From: Lysobacteraceae bacterium
Lineage (GTDB): Bacteria; Pseudomonadota; Gammaproteobacteria; Xanthomonadales; Xanthomonadaceae
Length of the DNA: 49,718 bases
Direction of reading: 5' to 3'
Assembly: GCA_028868545.1 (NCBI GenBank)
Contig: JAGWUF010000015.1
Coordinates: 1-49,718, forward strand
Below the pieces are notes generated by a model, which saw nothing but the letters and a program-made list of their open reading frames with translations, had not been told where the DNA came from and made no database searches. Positions 35,246 to 44,976 of the stretch are shown here, piece after piece. Numbering within the stretch: position 1 is the first letter of the stretch; each line of letters opens with the position of its first letter. The translations under genes and the position numbers were made by a program.

Positions 35246-35292
35246 CACCTTCATCCTTCCATGCACAGGAAGGTCGCGCACGAGGCCAGCTC

Positions 35293-38235
35293 ATGTCAGG
35301 TTTCCCCCATTCCCCGATGCTGCGGACACTGGTGCAGATGTCCCTTCCCTTGGCCTTCGCATTGGCGGTTTCTGCGTGCGGCGGTGGCGGTGGCGGCGGG
35401 ACGGTACGTTCGGATCCGCCACCGCCCATACCCACCGGCCCGGGGTTCACGCCCACGGTGGCCAATGATGCAAGCCTGGTGGTGAGCCCGCCGAGCGTGC
35501 CGACACTGGGCGCGCCATTGACCTTCACCGACCCTGCCATCAACAAGCACCTGAGCCTGACCAATGCGGCCGGGGCTCTGGGTGCGGGCCTGCGGGGGCA
35601 GGGCGTGACGATCGGGCTGGTGGATTCGGGTGTGAACCGCAACCACCCGACCATGACCGGCAAGGTGACTGCCAGCTTCGTGCACGTGGATCCCAATGCC
35701 AACAACACCAGTGTCGATGATGTGGTGGGCCATGGCACCACGGTGGCCTCGCTGGCGGCAGGGCGGCCGGCCACCGGCACCTATGCGGGCGGGGAATTGG
35801 GCAACTGGGGTGGTGGCGTGGCGCAGAGCGCCAACATCGTGTCCTCGCGCATCATCAGTGATGCGCCGCCGAAGGACGATGGCACCGGCGCGGGCAACGA
35901 GATCCATGCCGGCCAGGGCTATGGCGATTTCTTCAAGTCCATCAACGGCGAGCTGGCCGATGCCGGTGCCCGGATCATCAACAATTCCTGGGGCGGCCTG
36001 TACTGGAACGACCCGGCGCTGACCGTTGAATTGGCGACGGCGTGGAAGGATTTCGTGGTCAATCGCGGCGGCATCGTGGTGTTTGCCAATGGCAACAGCG
36101 GCAGCGATCCGCGCTATCTCGGCAACCCGTCCGACAATGCGCGGCTGCCGACCCTGGCCGCCGATCCGCAGCTGGAAAAGGGCTGGCTGACGGTGGGTGC
36201 GCTGGATCCCGCCAATCCCACCCAGCTGACGTCGTACTCGCAGCAATGCGGCACCGCGATGAATTATTGCCTGGTCGCACCGGGCAACGTGGTATTCATC
36301 GACCCGCAGGCCAAGGTCGGGGATGCCAGCTACAAGCTTTATCAGGGCGGCGGCACGTCGTATGCGGCACCCCTGGTGTCGGGTGCTGCAGCCGTGGTGT
36401 GGTCGGCGTTTCCCTATTTCAGCAATGATCAGGTGCGGCAGGCTTTGCTGGGCGGCGCCAAGGATCTCGGCGCGCCGGGGGTGGATGCGGTGTTCGGCTG
36501 GGGCTTGCTGGATGTCACCAAGGCAGCAATGGGCCCAAGCAATTTCGCCTGGGGCGATTTCAGCGTGAGCTTCAGCGGCAACTCGGTGTGGCGCAATGAA
36601 ATCATCGGCAGCGGCGGGCTGATCAAGAATGGCAGCGGCACCTTGACCCTGACCGAGGCCGGCCGGTTCACCGGTGCCACCACGATCAATGCCGGCGCGC
36701 TGGATGTGCGCAAGGGCCTGGTTGCAAACCTGGCCATTGCCGATGGCGCCACGGTCTGGGGCAGCGGCGTGTTTGCCGGCAACGTGAACAACGCCGGCAG
36801 ATTCCTGGGTGGGGCCAGCGTGCCGGCCAGCATCAGCGGAAACTTCGTGCAGGCGTCCACCGGCAACCTGGGCGTGTGGCTGGGCAGCAGTCTGCGCGTC
36901 ACCGGCACCGCCTCGCTGAATGGCACGATGTCGATTCTCGGCGTGCGCAGCGGCTACACCACCACGGCCAGGGAAACCCTGCTGAATGCCGCCGGCGGGG
37001 TCAGCGGGACGTTCTCCTCCCTGAAGGCGGCATCGAACGTGTTCCTGGATGCGGCACTTGGCTATGACCCGAACAATGTCTTCCTCAACATCAATCGCAT
37101 CGATGTCAGCAAGGCGGTCGCGGGGATGGGGCTGGAGGGCATCAGCCTGGCCTCCGCCGCGCGCGTGGAATCGGCGATGCAGGCCATCGATGGGCAATTG
37201 GGCGGGGTGGCGCCGGGCGGAATTGGCGCCAGTTTCATCCAGGCGGCCGGGGCTTTCCAGCAAACCGCCACGGCGGCGCAGGCGGATGTTTCGCTGCGCA
37301 GCCTGTCCGGTGAGCTGCACGGTGCCTCCGCTGCGCTGACATTGCAGGCCATCGATGCCGGGAGGCGGACGGTGGCGCAGCGCGTGGATGCTCTGATGGC
37401 AGTGCCGGCGCGAGCCGGAGGTTGGTATCGCGACCTGGCCAACAGCGGGCAATGGGCGCAAAGCGGGTTCGATGTCATTGGCCAGGCCAGCAATGGCGAG
37501 ATGATCGGCAATGATTGGCGGATCGGTACCAGCACCGTGCTGGGCCTGGGGATGAACAAATCCGAGCAGACCAGTTGGCTGGGTGCGCTGGGGGATCGCA
37601 GCCGCGGTCACCAGCGCGAAGTGCAGGTCTATGCCGCGCATTGGCAGGGCCCCTGGCAGGCACAGGCGCAATGGGCCAATGGCAGCTTCCAGCGCCAGCT
37701 CCAGCGCACGCTGCTGCTGGGGGACGTGCAGGACACGGTGGCAACCCAGCTCTCGGGGCGGTATCAGGCGGCCTACGTCGAGCTGGGGCGCCAGTTCCGG
37801 CTGCGCGGGCTCAGCTTGACCCCCTACGCCGGCAGCCAGTTCGTGCGGGTTTCGAATGCGGGTTTCGACGAGGGTGGCGAAACCGGCTTCGGGCTGCGCG
37901 CAAATGCGTGGGACGCCAGCCGCTGGCAAGGGGTGGCGGGGCTGCGCGCCGAACAGGATTGGCGGCTGGGGGGGGCGCTGCTGCGCGCCGACGCGCATGC
38001 CGAATGGCAGCACACTTGGGCAGCCCGGGGGTTTGCGTTCGACGCCAGTTACAGCGGTCTGTCGCAATGGGCGTCGTTGCAGGGAATGGACTTGGGTGGG
38101 CCGGCAAGGTCGGTGGGCATGGGCCTGGGTGCGGTCTGGCCAAATGCGTCTTCCCTGCGCCTCGATCTGAGCCGCCAGAGCGATGGCCTTGGTGCGGGCA
38201 ACCGGGTTTCGTTGCTGGCGCGCTGGCGCTTCTGA
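35293..38235 (+). CDS. Subtilisin-type autotransporter serine protease with lipobox
   Basis: Type V secreted protease of 980 aa. Signal sequence with lipobox (LALAVSAC-type, Cys29) followed by a poly-Gly run and a Pro-rich linker. S8 peptidase domain with triad Asp111 (GLVDSGVN), His147 (VGHGTTVAS) and Ser356 (GGTSYAAPLVSG). Then passenger repeats typical of autotransporters (GGLIKNGSGTLTLTEAGRF, TTINAGALDVRKG, about 440-490), a linker helix region, and a C-terminal beta-barrel (about 710-980) ending in the usual aromatic residue (SLLARWRF). The lipid anchor recalls NalP and SphB1, surface proteases that trim other exported proteins. ATG 35293 is used; an ATG at 35317 is also possible. The open frame continues far upstream but that part is antisense to the thiolase. 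Confidence 0.93.
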   Translation: MSGFPHSPMLRTLVQMSLPLAFALAVSACGGGGGGGTVRSDPPPPIPTGPGFTPTVANDASLVVSPPSVPTLGAPLTFTDPAINKHLSLTNAAGALGAGLRGQGVTIGLVDSGVNRNHPTMTGKVTASFVHVDPNANNTSVDDVVGHGTTVASLAAGRPATGTYAGGELGNWGGGVAQSANIVSSRIISDAPPKDDGTGAGNEIHAGQGYGDFFKSINGELADAGARIINNSWGGLYWNDPALTVELATAWKDFVVNRGGIVVFANGNSGSDPRYLGNPSDNARLPTLAADPQLEKGWLTVGALDPANPTQLTSYSQQCGTAMNYCLVAPGNVVFIDPQAKVGDASYKLYQGGGTSYAAPLVSGAAAVVWSAFPYFSNDQVRQALLGGAKDLGAPGVDAVFGWGLLDVTKAAMGPSNFAWGDFSVSFSGNSVWRNEIIGSGGLIKNGSGTLTLTEAGRFTGATTINAGALDVRKGLVANLAIADGATVWGSGVFAGNVNNAGRFLGGASVPASISGNFVQASTGNLGVWLGSSLRVTGTASLNGTMSILGVRSGYTTTARETLLNAAGGVSGTFSSLKAASNVFLDAALGYDPNNVFLNINRIDVSKAVAGMGLEGISLASAARVESAMQAIDGQLGGVAPGGIGASFIQAAGAFQQTATAAQADVSLRSLSGELHGASAALTLQAIDAGRRTVAQRVDALMAVPARAGGWYRDLANSGQWAQSGFDVIGQASNGEMIGNDWRIGTSTVLGLGMNKSEQTSWLGALGDRSRGHQREVQVYAAHWQGPWQAQAQWANGSFQRQLQRTLLLGDVQDTVATQLSGRYQAAYVELGRQFRLRGLSLTPYAGSQFVRVSNAGFDEGGETGFGLRANAWDASRWQGVAGLRAEQDWRLGGALLRADAHAEWQHTWAARGFAFDASYSGLSQWASLQGMDLGGPARSVGMGLGAVWPNASSLRLDLSRQSDGLGAGNRVSLLARWRF

Positions 38236-38312
38236 CTGGGAAAATTGCGCGGATGGGACACATCTTCGAAACCTTGCCATGATGCATTGCGCAGGGCAGG
38301 GGGCCTGATGCG

Positions 38313-41300
38313 ATGAAGCGATTGCTGGTGATGCTGTGCCTGCTGCTGGGCGTGCCGGGCGTGTTGGCCGAGGTCGCGGCAGCGCATCTGCCCGGGGAAA
38401 TCGATCTGCGCCTGCAGCATCTGGGCGTGGAGCAGGGTCTGTCGCAATCCACGGCACGGGCGCTGGCGCAGGATGGCGAGGGCATGGTGTGGATCGGCAC
38501 CCAGGACGGTCTGAACCGGTATGACGGTTACGCGTTCCGGGTTTTCCGGCATGACGCCGATGACCCCACCAGCCTGCCGGACAACCACATCACCACCCTG
38601 GTCACCGATCACCGCGGGCGGCTGTGGGTGGGGACGCAGTCGGGTGGGCTGGGTCGTTACGACCCGGATCGCAAACGCTTTCGCAATTATCCGGTGGCTC
38701 CGGGCCGCACCGATGGGGTGGCAGCCAATCCGGTGACGGCACTTGCCGCAGCGCAGGATGGCAGCCTGTGGGTCGCCAGTGGCAATGGCAATCTGCAGCG
38801 GCTGGATGCTGCCGGCGAGCGCTTCACCTCGATCGCCCTGCCTGTGTCGGCGCAGGTGCGCTCATTGCTGGCGTTGCCGGACGGCGACCTGTTGATCGGC
38901 ACTGCGCAAGGCCTGCTGCGGTGGAATCATCGCCAACACCGCGCCATCGTCTGGCCTGCGCGCGCGTTCTCGGATGTCAAGCTCGATGTGCAGGCACTGG
39001 CACGCCAAAGCGGCAATGGCCATCTCTGGGTGGGCAGTGCAAGCCAGGGCGCTTTTGAATTGGACGCCCACGGCGGGCTCTTGCGCCAGCTGCAGTTCGG
39101 CGAGGGCCTGGCCGCCGATGACATTCGTGCCCTGCTGGCCGATACCCGCGGCCGGGTGTGGATCGGCAGCTACAACGGGCTGTCGCGGGTGGATGCCGAA
39201 GGCGCTGCACCGCGCCGCTGGGTGGGCAATGAAAACCGCAGCGACGGGTTGGTCTCGGGCCGTGTGCATGCCTTGCTGCAGGACCGGGATGGCTTGATCT
39301 GGATCGGCACCTGGCTGGGCGGCGCGCATGTGTATCTCCCGAGCTCGGATGCTTTCCGTGAATTCCGTGGTGAGCAGGTTGATCCGAAGGGATTGCCAGG
39401 CAGTGGTGTGCGCTCGGTCCTGGCCGATCCGGACGGCAACCTGTGGCTCGGAATCCTCGGCGGCGGCGGGTTGGTGCATTTCTCGCCCGAGCATGGCGTG
39501 CTGCAGCGCTATCACATCAACGGCCAGGGCGACTTCAAGCTGCCCAGCGACCGCGTGCAGGCCTTGGCCATCGATGCGTCGGGCGGAATGTGGGTCGGGT
39601 TCATGGATGTCGGGTTGGCGTATCGACGCCCGGGTGCCAGCCGCTTTGCGCTGTTGTCACCGCCACCGAACGGGAACGACATTTCTTCCAGCAGGAACGT
39701 GCTCACGTTGCTGGTGGATCGCAGCGACACATTGTGGGTGGGGTACGAAGACAGGGGGCTGGAGGCCCTGTGTCGCGGCTGCGCAAGTTTCCGCCATTAC
39801 ACCTACGATGATTCCAGGCGGGATGGCTTGCCTGGGCAGACCATCGGCGTGGTGTTCGAGGACCGTGCCGGGCAGTTGTGGGTGGGTGCGCGTCCCGGCG
39901 GGTTGTCGATACTGGATCGAGCCAGCGGCCGTTTCACCCCATTGTCGGATCTGGTAACGGCGCCGGCAGCAGATTTGCCGCGTGCCATCACCACCATCAC
40001 CCAGTCACGCCGCGGCGAATTGTGGGTGGGCACGCAAGGCGCCGGGCTGGCGCGCCTGAGCCCGATTGGCAACGGCCGCTACCGGTTGCAGACCTACACC
40101 CGCAAGCAGGGGTTGGCTGCCGAAGCGATTGGCCGCATCGTCGAGGATGTGCGCGGCGGCATCTGGGCTTCCACCACGCTGGGCATCAGCCGGCTGGATC
40201 CCGATACCGGCTTCATCCAGAACTTCAGTGCCCGATCCGGTGCGCAGGGCGAGGGCTATTTCGTCGAATCCGGTGCCGTGCTCGGCGATGGTCGCATCGC
40301 CTATGGCGGCCTGCGCGGGCTGACCATCTTCAGCCCCGCGGCGGTGTTTTCCAACGATGCCATTCACCGCCCGGTCGTGACCGATGTGCGGGCGTTCCAG
40401 AGCACCAATCCGGCGCTGACCGAGTGGCGCTATCGCAAGGGGAATGGCCAGCAAGCCGACAGTCTGTGGCTGCGTGCCGGCTCCGGTGGCTTCGGCTTCA
40501 GCTATTCGGCGCTGGCCTATTCCGACCCCGAGCTGGTGCAGTACAGCTACCGGCTGGATCCACTCGACAGCGACTGGATCGAATCCGACGCCAACCAACG
40601 CAATGCCGGCTACCCGCATCTGGCCCCCGGCAATTACCGCCTGCGGCTGCGTGCCCGCTTTCCGGGGGAAAGTTACGGGCCCGAGCGGGTCGTGGACGTG
40701 CATCTGGAGTCGTTGTGGTGGCAGACCTGGTGGGCCCGGCTGGGGTTGGGCGTGCTGCTGCTGCTGCCGTTCCTGTTGTGGGCCTGGAACCGGCGGAAAC
40801 TGGGCCTGGAGCGTGCGCGCGCCCAGGCCGTGCTGGAGCAAAGCGAGGAGCGCCTGACGCTGGCGTTGTGGGGAACCGGGGATGAGTTCTGGGACGCCGA
40901 TCTGGCGAGCGGCCAATTCGTCCGCATGAGCCCGATGCCGCACTTGAAGGCCTTCGGCAAGACCGGCGTGTTGCTGTTCGAGGACCTGCTCGCGGCGATC
41001 CACCCCGAGGACAGGGACGGCATGGCAACGGCGCTCAAGCGCCACGTCAAGGGCGAAGGCCCCGATTTCGACCACACCTATCGCCTCCAGGATCAGCAGG
41101 GCCAGTGGCGCTGGATGCGCTCACGCGGTCGGCTGGTGCAATACGGCACCGACGGGCGGCCGCTGCGCATGGCCGGCGTGACCGTGGATGTCACCGAGCT
41201 GCGCGAACACGAGCATGCGATGGAACGGGTGAACCAGGAGCTGGAGCTGCGGGTCAAGCAGCGCACCTCCGACCTGACCTTGCTCAACCAGGAGTTGAGC

Positions 41301-42098
41301 AACACGATCGATCAGTTGCGGATCACCCAGCGGCAGCTGGTGGAATCGGAGAAGATGGCGGCGCTGGGTGGCCTAGTCGCCGGCATTGCACACGAGGTGA
41401 ACACCCCGCTGGGGGTCGGCGTGACCGCGGCGTCGCATCTGGAACAGCAGGCACAGCAGTTCAGGCAGGCGATCGATGCGGGCACGGTGGACAACCCGCA
41501 ACTCCGCAGTTTCAGCCAGACCGTCAGTGATGCCAGCGCCATGGTGCTGCGCAACCTGCAACGTGCGGACAAGATGATCCGCAGTTTCAAGCAGGTGGCG
41601 GTGGACCAGGCCAGCGAGGTGCCGCGGATGGTGCATGTGGCCACCTACATGGAGGAAATCCTGGTCTCGCTGCAGCCATTGCTCAAGCGCAGCCCGCACG
41701 TGCTTAGCATCGACGTGCCCGCAAGCCTGTCGGTGTTCACCCAGCCCGGTGCGATCTACCAGATCGTGGTCAATCTGGTCACCAACTCCCTGACGCATGC
41801 GTTCACCGGGATGGCCAACGGGAAGATGCACCTGCATGCCGAGGCCGATGGCGACGGCTGGAAACTGCAGTACGAGGACAACGGCATCGGCATGGAAGAG
41901 CCGGTTCGACGGCGCATTTACGACCCGTTCTTCACCACGCGCCGTGGCCAGGGTGGCTCGGGGCTGGGCCTGCACATCGTGTACCAGCTGGTGGTGCAAA
42001 CCCTGGAGGGCAGCATCGCGTGCGATTCGGCCCCTGGGGCGGGCACGCGTTTCGTGCTGCGCTTCCCGCATCGTCAGGCCGCCGCCGGTGGCGGGTGA
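38313..42098 (+). CDS. Hybrid-type sensor histidine kinase with periplasmic two-propeller sensor
   Basis: Large transmembrane sensor kinase, 1261 aa, no receiver domain. Order: signal peptide (1-19), about a dozen regulator-propeller repeats (LWIGTxxGLxRYD-type, for example MVWIGTQDGLNRYDGY, LWVGTQSGGLGRYD, about 45-700) forming two seven-bladed propellers, a Y_Y_Y domain (about 735-795, with YSYRLDPLDSDWIE), a transmembrane helix (806-826), a PAS domain with a PAC-like end (about 845-960), a coiled coil, the phospho-acceptor His1027 in GIAHEVNTPLG, and an ATPase domain with DNGIGM, FFTTRRGQGGSGLGLHIV. Related propeller sensors often detect polysaccharide fragments; the ligand here is unknown. 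Tail-to-tail with the HD-GYP regulator at 42102, which is a likely partner. Confidence 0.93.
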   Translation: MKRLLVMLCLLLGVPGVLAEVAAAHLPGEIDLRLQHLGVEQGLSQSTARALAQDGEGMVWIGTQDGLNRYDGYAFRVFRHDADDPTSLPDNHITTLVTDHRGRLWVGTQSGGLGRYDPDRKRFRNYPVAPGRTDGVAANPVTALAAAQDGSLWVASGNGNLQRLDAAGERFTSIALPVSAQVRSLLALPDGDLLIGTAQGLLRWNHRQHRAIVWPARAFSDVKLDVQALARQSGNGHLWVGSASQGAFELDAHGGLLRQLQFGEGLAADDIRALLADTRGRVWIGSYNGLSRVDAEGAAPRRWVGNENRSDGLVSGRVHALLQDRDGLIWIGTWLGGAHVYLPSSDAFREFRGEQVDPKGLPGSGVRSVLADPDGNLWLGILGGGGLVHFSPEHGVLQRYHINGQGDFKLPSDRVQALAIDASGGMWVGFMDVGLAYRRPGASRFALLSPPPNGNDISSSRNVLTLLVDRSDTLWVGYEDRGLEALCRGCASFRHYTYDDSRRDGLPGQTIGVVFEDRAGQLWVGARPGGLSILDRASGRFTPLSDLVTAPAADLPRAITTITQSRRGELWVGTQGAGLARLSPIGNGRYRLQTYTRKQGLAAEAIGRIVEDVRGGIWASTTLGISRLDPDTGFIQNFSARSGAQGEGYFVESGAVLGDGRIAYGGLRGLTIFSPAAVFSNDAIHRPVVTDVRAFQSTNPALTEWRYRKGNGQQADSLWLRAGSGGFGFSYSALAYSDPELVQYSYRLDPLDSDWIESDANQRNAGYPHLAPGNYRLRLRARFPGESYGPERVVDVHLESLWWQTWWARLGLGVLLLLPFLLWAWNRRKLGLERARAQAVLEQSEERLTLALWGTGDEFWDADLASGQFVRMSPMPHLKAFGKTGVLLFEDLLAAIHPEDRDGMATALKRHVKGEGPDFDHTYRLQDQQGQWRWMRSRGRLVQYGTDGRPLRMAGVTVDVTELREHEHAMERVNQELELRVKQRTSDLTLLNQELSNTIDQLRITQRQLVESEKMAALGGLVAGIAHEVNTPLGVGVTAASHLEQQAQQFRQAIDAGTVDNPQLRSFSQTVSDASAMVLRNLQRADKMIRSFKQVAVDQASEVPRMVHVATYMEEILVSLQPLLKRSPHVLSIDVPASLSVFTQPGAIYQIVVNLVTNSLTHAFTGMANGKMHLHAEADGDGWKLQYEDNGIGMEEPVRRRIYDPFFTTRRGQGGSGLGLHIVYQLVVQTLEGSIACDSAPGAGTRFVLRFPHRQAAAGGG

Positions 42099-42101
42099 CC
42101 G

Positions 42102-43616
42102 TCAGGTATCCGGGTACTGCAGGCGCAGGGCCTCGGCGGCGTCCCAGTGGGCGAACAGCAAATCCACCAGACGCGGATCGAACTTGCGGCCGGTTTGTTC
42201 CACCAGGAATTCACGGATCTTCGACTGTGGCCAGGGCACCTTGTACACGCGCGTGCTGCCCAGTGCGTCGAACACATCCACCAGCGCCACGATCCGGCCT
42301 TCCAGGCTGATGGCCTCCCCCTGCAGGCCGTTGGGGTAGCCGCTGCCATCCCAGTTTTCGTGGTGTTCCAGACAGATGCGCGAAGCCAGTTGCAGCAACG
42401 GGCGCTTGGATGGGGCCAGCATCTGCGCCCCCAGCTGCGCATGGGTGCGCATGATCGCGGTTTCTTCCGGGGTATGCGCCCCCGGCTTGTTGAGGATGGC
42501 GTCGGGAATGCCGATCTTGCCGATGTCGTGCAGAGGCGCGGCCAGCCGCAGGTTTTCCGAGGACTTGGCATCCTGGCCGGCGGCCTTTGCCAGCATCTCG
42601 GCCAGCAGGCCGACCCGCAGGACATGGTTGGCGGTTTCGCGCGAACGGGTCTCGGCGGCACCCGCCAGCAACCAGATCATCTCCAGCTGGCTGTCCACCA
42701 GATCCTGGTTCAGGTGCAGGTTCTTGTAGGCAATCGAGACATTGGTGGAGAACACTTCCATCAACTTGCGCTCGACCTCGCCGATCAGGCCGCCTTCGCC
42801 GACATAAAGCAGGCTTTCGTGCGCATTGCCGTCGATGAAATGCAGGACGTAGTGGTCACTGCCGAAGACATGATTGCGCGCCAGCAAGGCCGTGCGCAGC
42901 GAGTCCATGTGCGAGGCCGGCAGAACCTTGCTGGCGTCGCGACCCACCAGATCCACATGCGGCGAGGTGGTCAGTGCGATCGGGTAACGCTGGCCGGGCT
43001 CGTCGGTGTTGTCCACCCGGCACAACAAGGTGATGCCGTCACCGGGGGACAGGCGCGAAAGATGCTTGAGGACATTCGCGGCAAAACTGCTGTCCTCGCG
43101 TTGCGAGAAAATCTCGGCGCTGGCTTCGATCACCTGCTCCAGCCCCTGCTTGCTGGCTTCGATGGTCATCAGGTCGCGATAGCCGCGCAGTGCCACGAAC
43201 AAGGTGGTCTGAAAGCGTGCGGCGGTGAGCTCGGTCTTTTCCTTGTAGTCGTTGATGTCGTAGGCGCTGATGACTTCTTGTTCCGGTGCTTGGCCCGGTT
43301 GGCCGGTACGCAGCACGATGCGCACCTGGTGGTTGCCCAGTTCGTGGCGGATGCGGCGCACGATCTCCAGCCCCGCATGCTCGGTTTCCATCACCACGTC
43401 GAGCAACAACACCGCGATATCCGGTTGCTGCCGGATCATTTCGAAGGCTTCGGCCGCGCTGTAGGCGGACAGGAAGGCGAGCGCACGATCTTCGAACCGA
43501 AACCCGCCCAGCACGAGGCGCGTGACCTCGTGCACTTCCGGCTCGTCATCGGCGATCAGCACCTTCCATGGCGATTCGCTGGACGCAATGAGTGGTTCAA
43601 GCAGCTTGGCTTCCAC
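42102..43616 (-). CDS. Response regulator with DUF3369 and HD-GYP phosphodiesterase domain
   Basis: Breaks down cyclic di-GMP under control of phosphorylation. 504 aa, GTG start at 43616 with GAGGGG about 6 bases upstream. Receiver domain (about 15-145): LIADDEPEVHEV acidic pocket, LLLDVVMET phosphorylation Asp, and the Lys of YKEKTEL. DUF3369 region (about 150-310). HD-GYP domain (about 315-495): RETANHVLRVG, LHDIGKIGIPDAIL, and HHENWDGSGYPNGL, with metal-binding HD and GYP intact, so it should be catalytic. Only 3 bases separate its stop from that of the propeller kinase; regulators of this build often sit next to a kinase. The window also has a cyclic-di-GMP synthase at 597-2468. Confidence 0.94.
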   Translation of the reverse strand: MEAKLLEPLIASSESPWKVLIADDEPEVHEVTRLVLGGFRFEDRALAFLSAYSAAEAFEMIRQQPDIAVLLLDVVMETEHAGLEIVRRIRHELGNHQVRIVLRTGQPGQAPEQEVISAYDINDYKEKTELTAARFQTTLFVALRGYRDLMTIEASKQGLEQVIEASAEIFSQREDSSFAANVLKHLSRLSPGDGITLLCRVDNTDEPGQRYPIALTTSPHVDLVGRDASKVLPASHMDSLRTALLARNHVFGSDHYVLHFIDGNAHESLLYVGEGGLIGEVERKLMEVFSTNVSIAYKNLHLNQDLVDSQLEMIWLLAGAAETRSRETANHVLRVGLLAEMLAKAAGQDAKSSENLRLAAPLHDIGKIGIPDAILNKPGAHTPEETAIMRTHAQLGAQMLAPSKRPLLQLASRICLEHHENWDGSGYPNGLQGEAISLEGRIVALVDVFDALGSTRVYKVPWPQSKIREFLVEQTGRKFDPRLVDLLFAHWDAAEALRLQYPDT

Positions 43617-43669
43617 GACTGACCCCCTCTGGCCAGTCTATGCGGCAAACCTGCCGTGCGAAAGGGGGG

Positions 43670-44827
43670 TCAGAAATTGCCGGCGAACAGCTCGCGACCG
43701 ATCAGCATGCGGCGGATTTCGTTGGTGCCGGCGCCGATCGCGTACAGCTTGGCGTCGCGCAGGATGCGGCCGGTCGCGAATTCGTTGATGTAGCCGTTGC
43801 CGCCCAGCGACTGGATGGCTTCCAGCGCCACCTGCACTGCCGCCTCGGAGGCATGCAGCAGGCAGGACGCGGCGTCGATGCGGCTCTTGTGGCCGGCGTC
43901 GTAGTCGCGCGCGACCTGATAGGCGAAGGCGCGACTGGACTGCAGCGCCGTGTACATGTCGGCGATCTTGGCCTGCATCAGCTCGAAGGTGCCGATGGCC
44001 TGGCCGAACTGGCGGCGCTCGCGCACGTAGGGCAGGGCGATGTCCAGCGCCGCCTGCATCAGGCCGATCGGGCCGCCGGACAGCACCAGCCGCTCGGTGT
44101 TCAGGCCGCTCATCAGCACCTTGACGCCGTTGTTGACCTCGCCCAGCACGTTTTCCTGCGGGATCGCGCAGTTCTCGAACACCAGTTCGCAGGTGTTGCT
44201 GCCGCGCATGCCCAGCTTGTCGAGCTTCTGCGCGGTGGAAAACCCCTGCATGCCCTTTTCGACGAGGAAGGCGGTCATGCACTTGCTGCCCAGCTCGCGG
44301 CTGGCGGTGCGCATGTAGACGATCAGCACGTCGGCCTCGGGGCCGTTGGTGATCCACATCTTGTTGCCGTTGGCCACCCACACGTCGCCCTTGAGCTCGG
44401 CGCGGCAGCTCATCGAGCCGACCACGTCGGAGCCGGCACCCGGTTCGCTCATCGCCAGCGCACCCTTCCATTCGCCGCTGCACAGCCTGGGCAAATACTT
44501 CGCCCGCTGCGCTTCGTTGCCGTTGGCGTAGAGGTTGTTGACGCAGAGGTTGGAATGCGCGCCGTAGGACAGGCCGATCGCGCCCGAGGCGCGGCTGATC
44601 TCTTCCATCGCCACCAGATGGGCCAGATAGCCCAGCCCGCTGCCGCCGTACTCGCCGGGAACGGTCATGCCCAGCAGGCCCATCTCCCCGAGCATCGGCC
44701 ACAGCTCCTGCGGGAACCAATTGTCTTCGTCGGTCTTGGCGGCGCGCGGCGCGATTTCGGTGTCGGCAAAGCGGCGGACGGCATCACGCAGGGCGTCGAG
44801 GTCTTCGCCGAGGGGGAATGGGCGCAT
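43670..44827 (-). CDS. ivd: Isovaleryl-CoA dehydrogenase
   Basis: FAD enzyme for the third step of leucine catabolism, isovaleryl-CoA to 3-methylcrotonyl-CoA, also called liuA. 385 aa acyl-CoA dehydrogenase. Marks: [33 protein letters not shown] (isovaleryl type), [29 protein letters not shown], the catalytic Glu in [17 protein letters not shown], and the C-terminal [17 protein letters not shown]. The Glu position in the G helix is the isovaleryl-CoA type. ATG at 44827 used; a frame to 44863 adds 12 poor residues. Followed on the same strand 54 bases further by the HD-GYP regulator; leucine dehydrogenase is upstream but separated by REP-like repeats. Confidence 0.95.
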   Translation of the reverse strand: MRPFPLGEDLDALRDAVRRFADTEIAPRAAKTDEDNWFPQELWPMLGEMGLLGMTVPGEYGGSGLGYLAHLVAMEEISRASGAIGLSYGAHSNLCVNNLYANGNEAQRAKYLPRLCSGEWKGALAMSEPGAGSDVVGSMSCRAELKGDVWVANGNKMWITNGPEADVLIVYMRTASRELGSKCMTAFLVEKGMQGFSTAQKLDKLGMRGSNTCELVFENCAIPQENVLGEVNNGVKVLMSGLNTERLVLSGGPIGLMQAALDIALPYVRERRQFGQAIGTFELMQAKIADMYTALQSSRAFAYQVARDYDAGHKSRIDAASCLLHASEAAVQVALEAIQSLGGNGYINEFATGRILRDAKLYAIGAGTNEIRRMLIGRELFAGNF

Positions 44828-44861
44828 GGGAGGCTCGTGAAGGTGGAGGGGGCGGTACTTC

Positions 44862-44968
44862 AAGCCCTCCCCTTCAAGGGGAGGGTTGGGAGGGGATGGG
44901 GTCGAAGTGCGAGTCTGCGGTCAGCAAGCCCATCCCCATCCCGGCCTTCCCCTTGAAGGGGAAGGAGG
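44862..44968. repeat. Inverted pair of REP-like palindromes between leucine dehydrogenase and ivd
   Basis: Unit 1 (44862-44901) CCCTCCCCTTCAAGGGGAGGG then TTGGGAGGGGATGGGG, and unit 2 (44926-44968) CCCATCCCCATCCC then GGCCTTCCCCTTGAAGGGG, which is the first unit reversed. Each has a near-perfect hairpin; both belong to the family at 11768. The pair lies in the leader of ivd on the minus strand. Confidence 0.75.
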
Positions 44969-44976
44969 CAAACGCA

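Noticed and set aside
33868-35292. N-terminal extension of the autotransporter frame by 475 residues
   Set aside because: It is antisense to the thiolase gene and lacks any domain; a normal signal peptide starts at 35293 or 35317.
35296-38457. 1053-residue minus-strand frame opposite the autotransporter
   Set aside because: Shadow frame; the plus strand has the protease triad, repeats and barrel.
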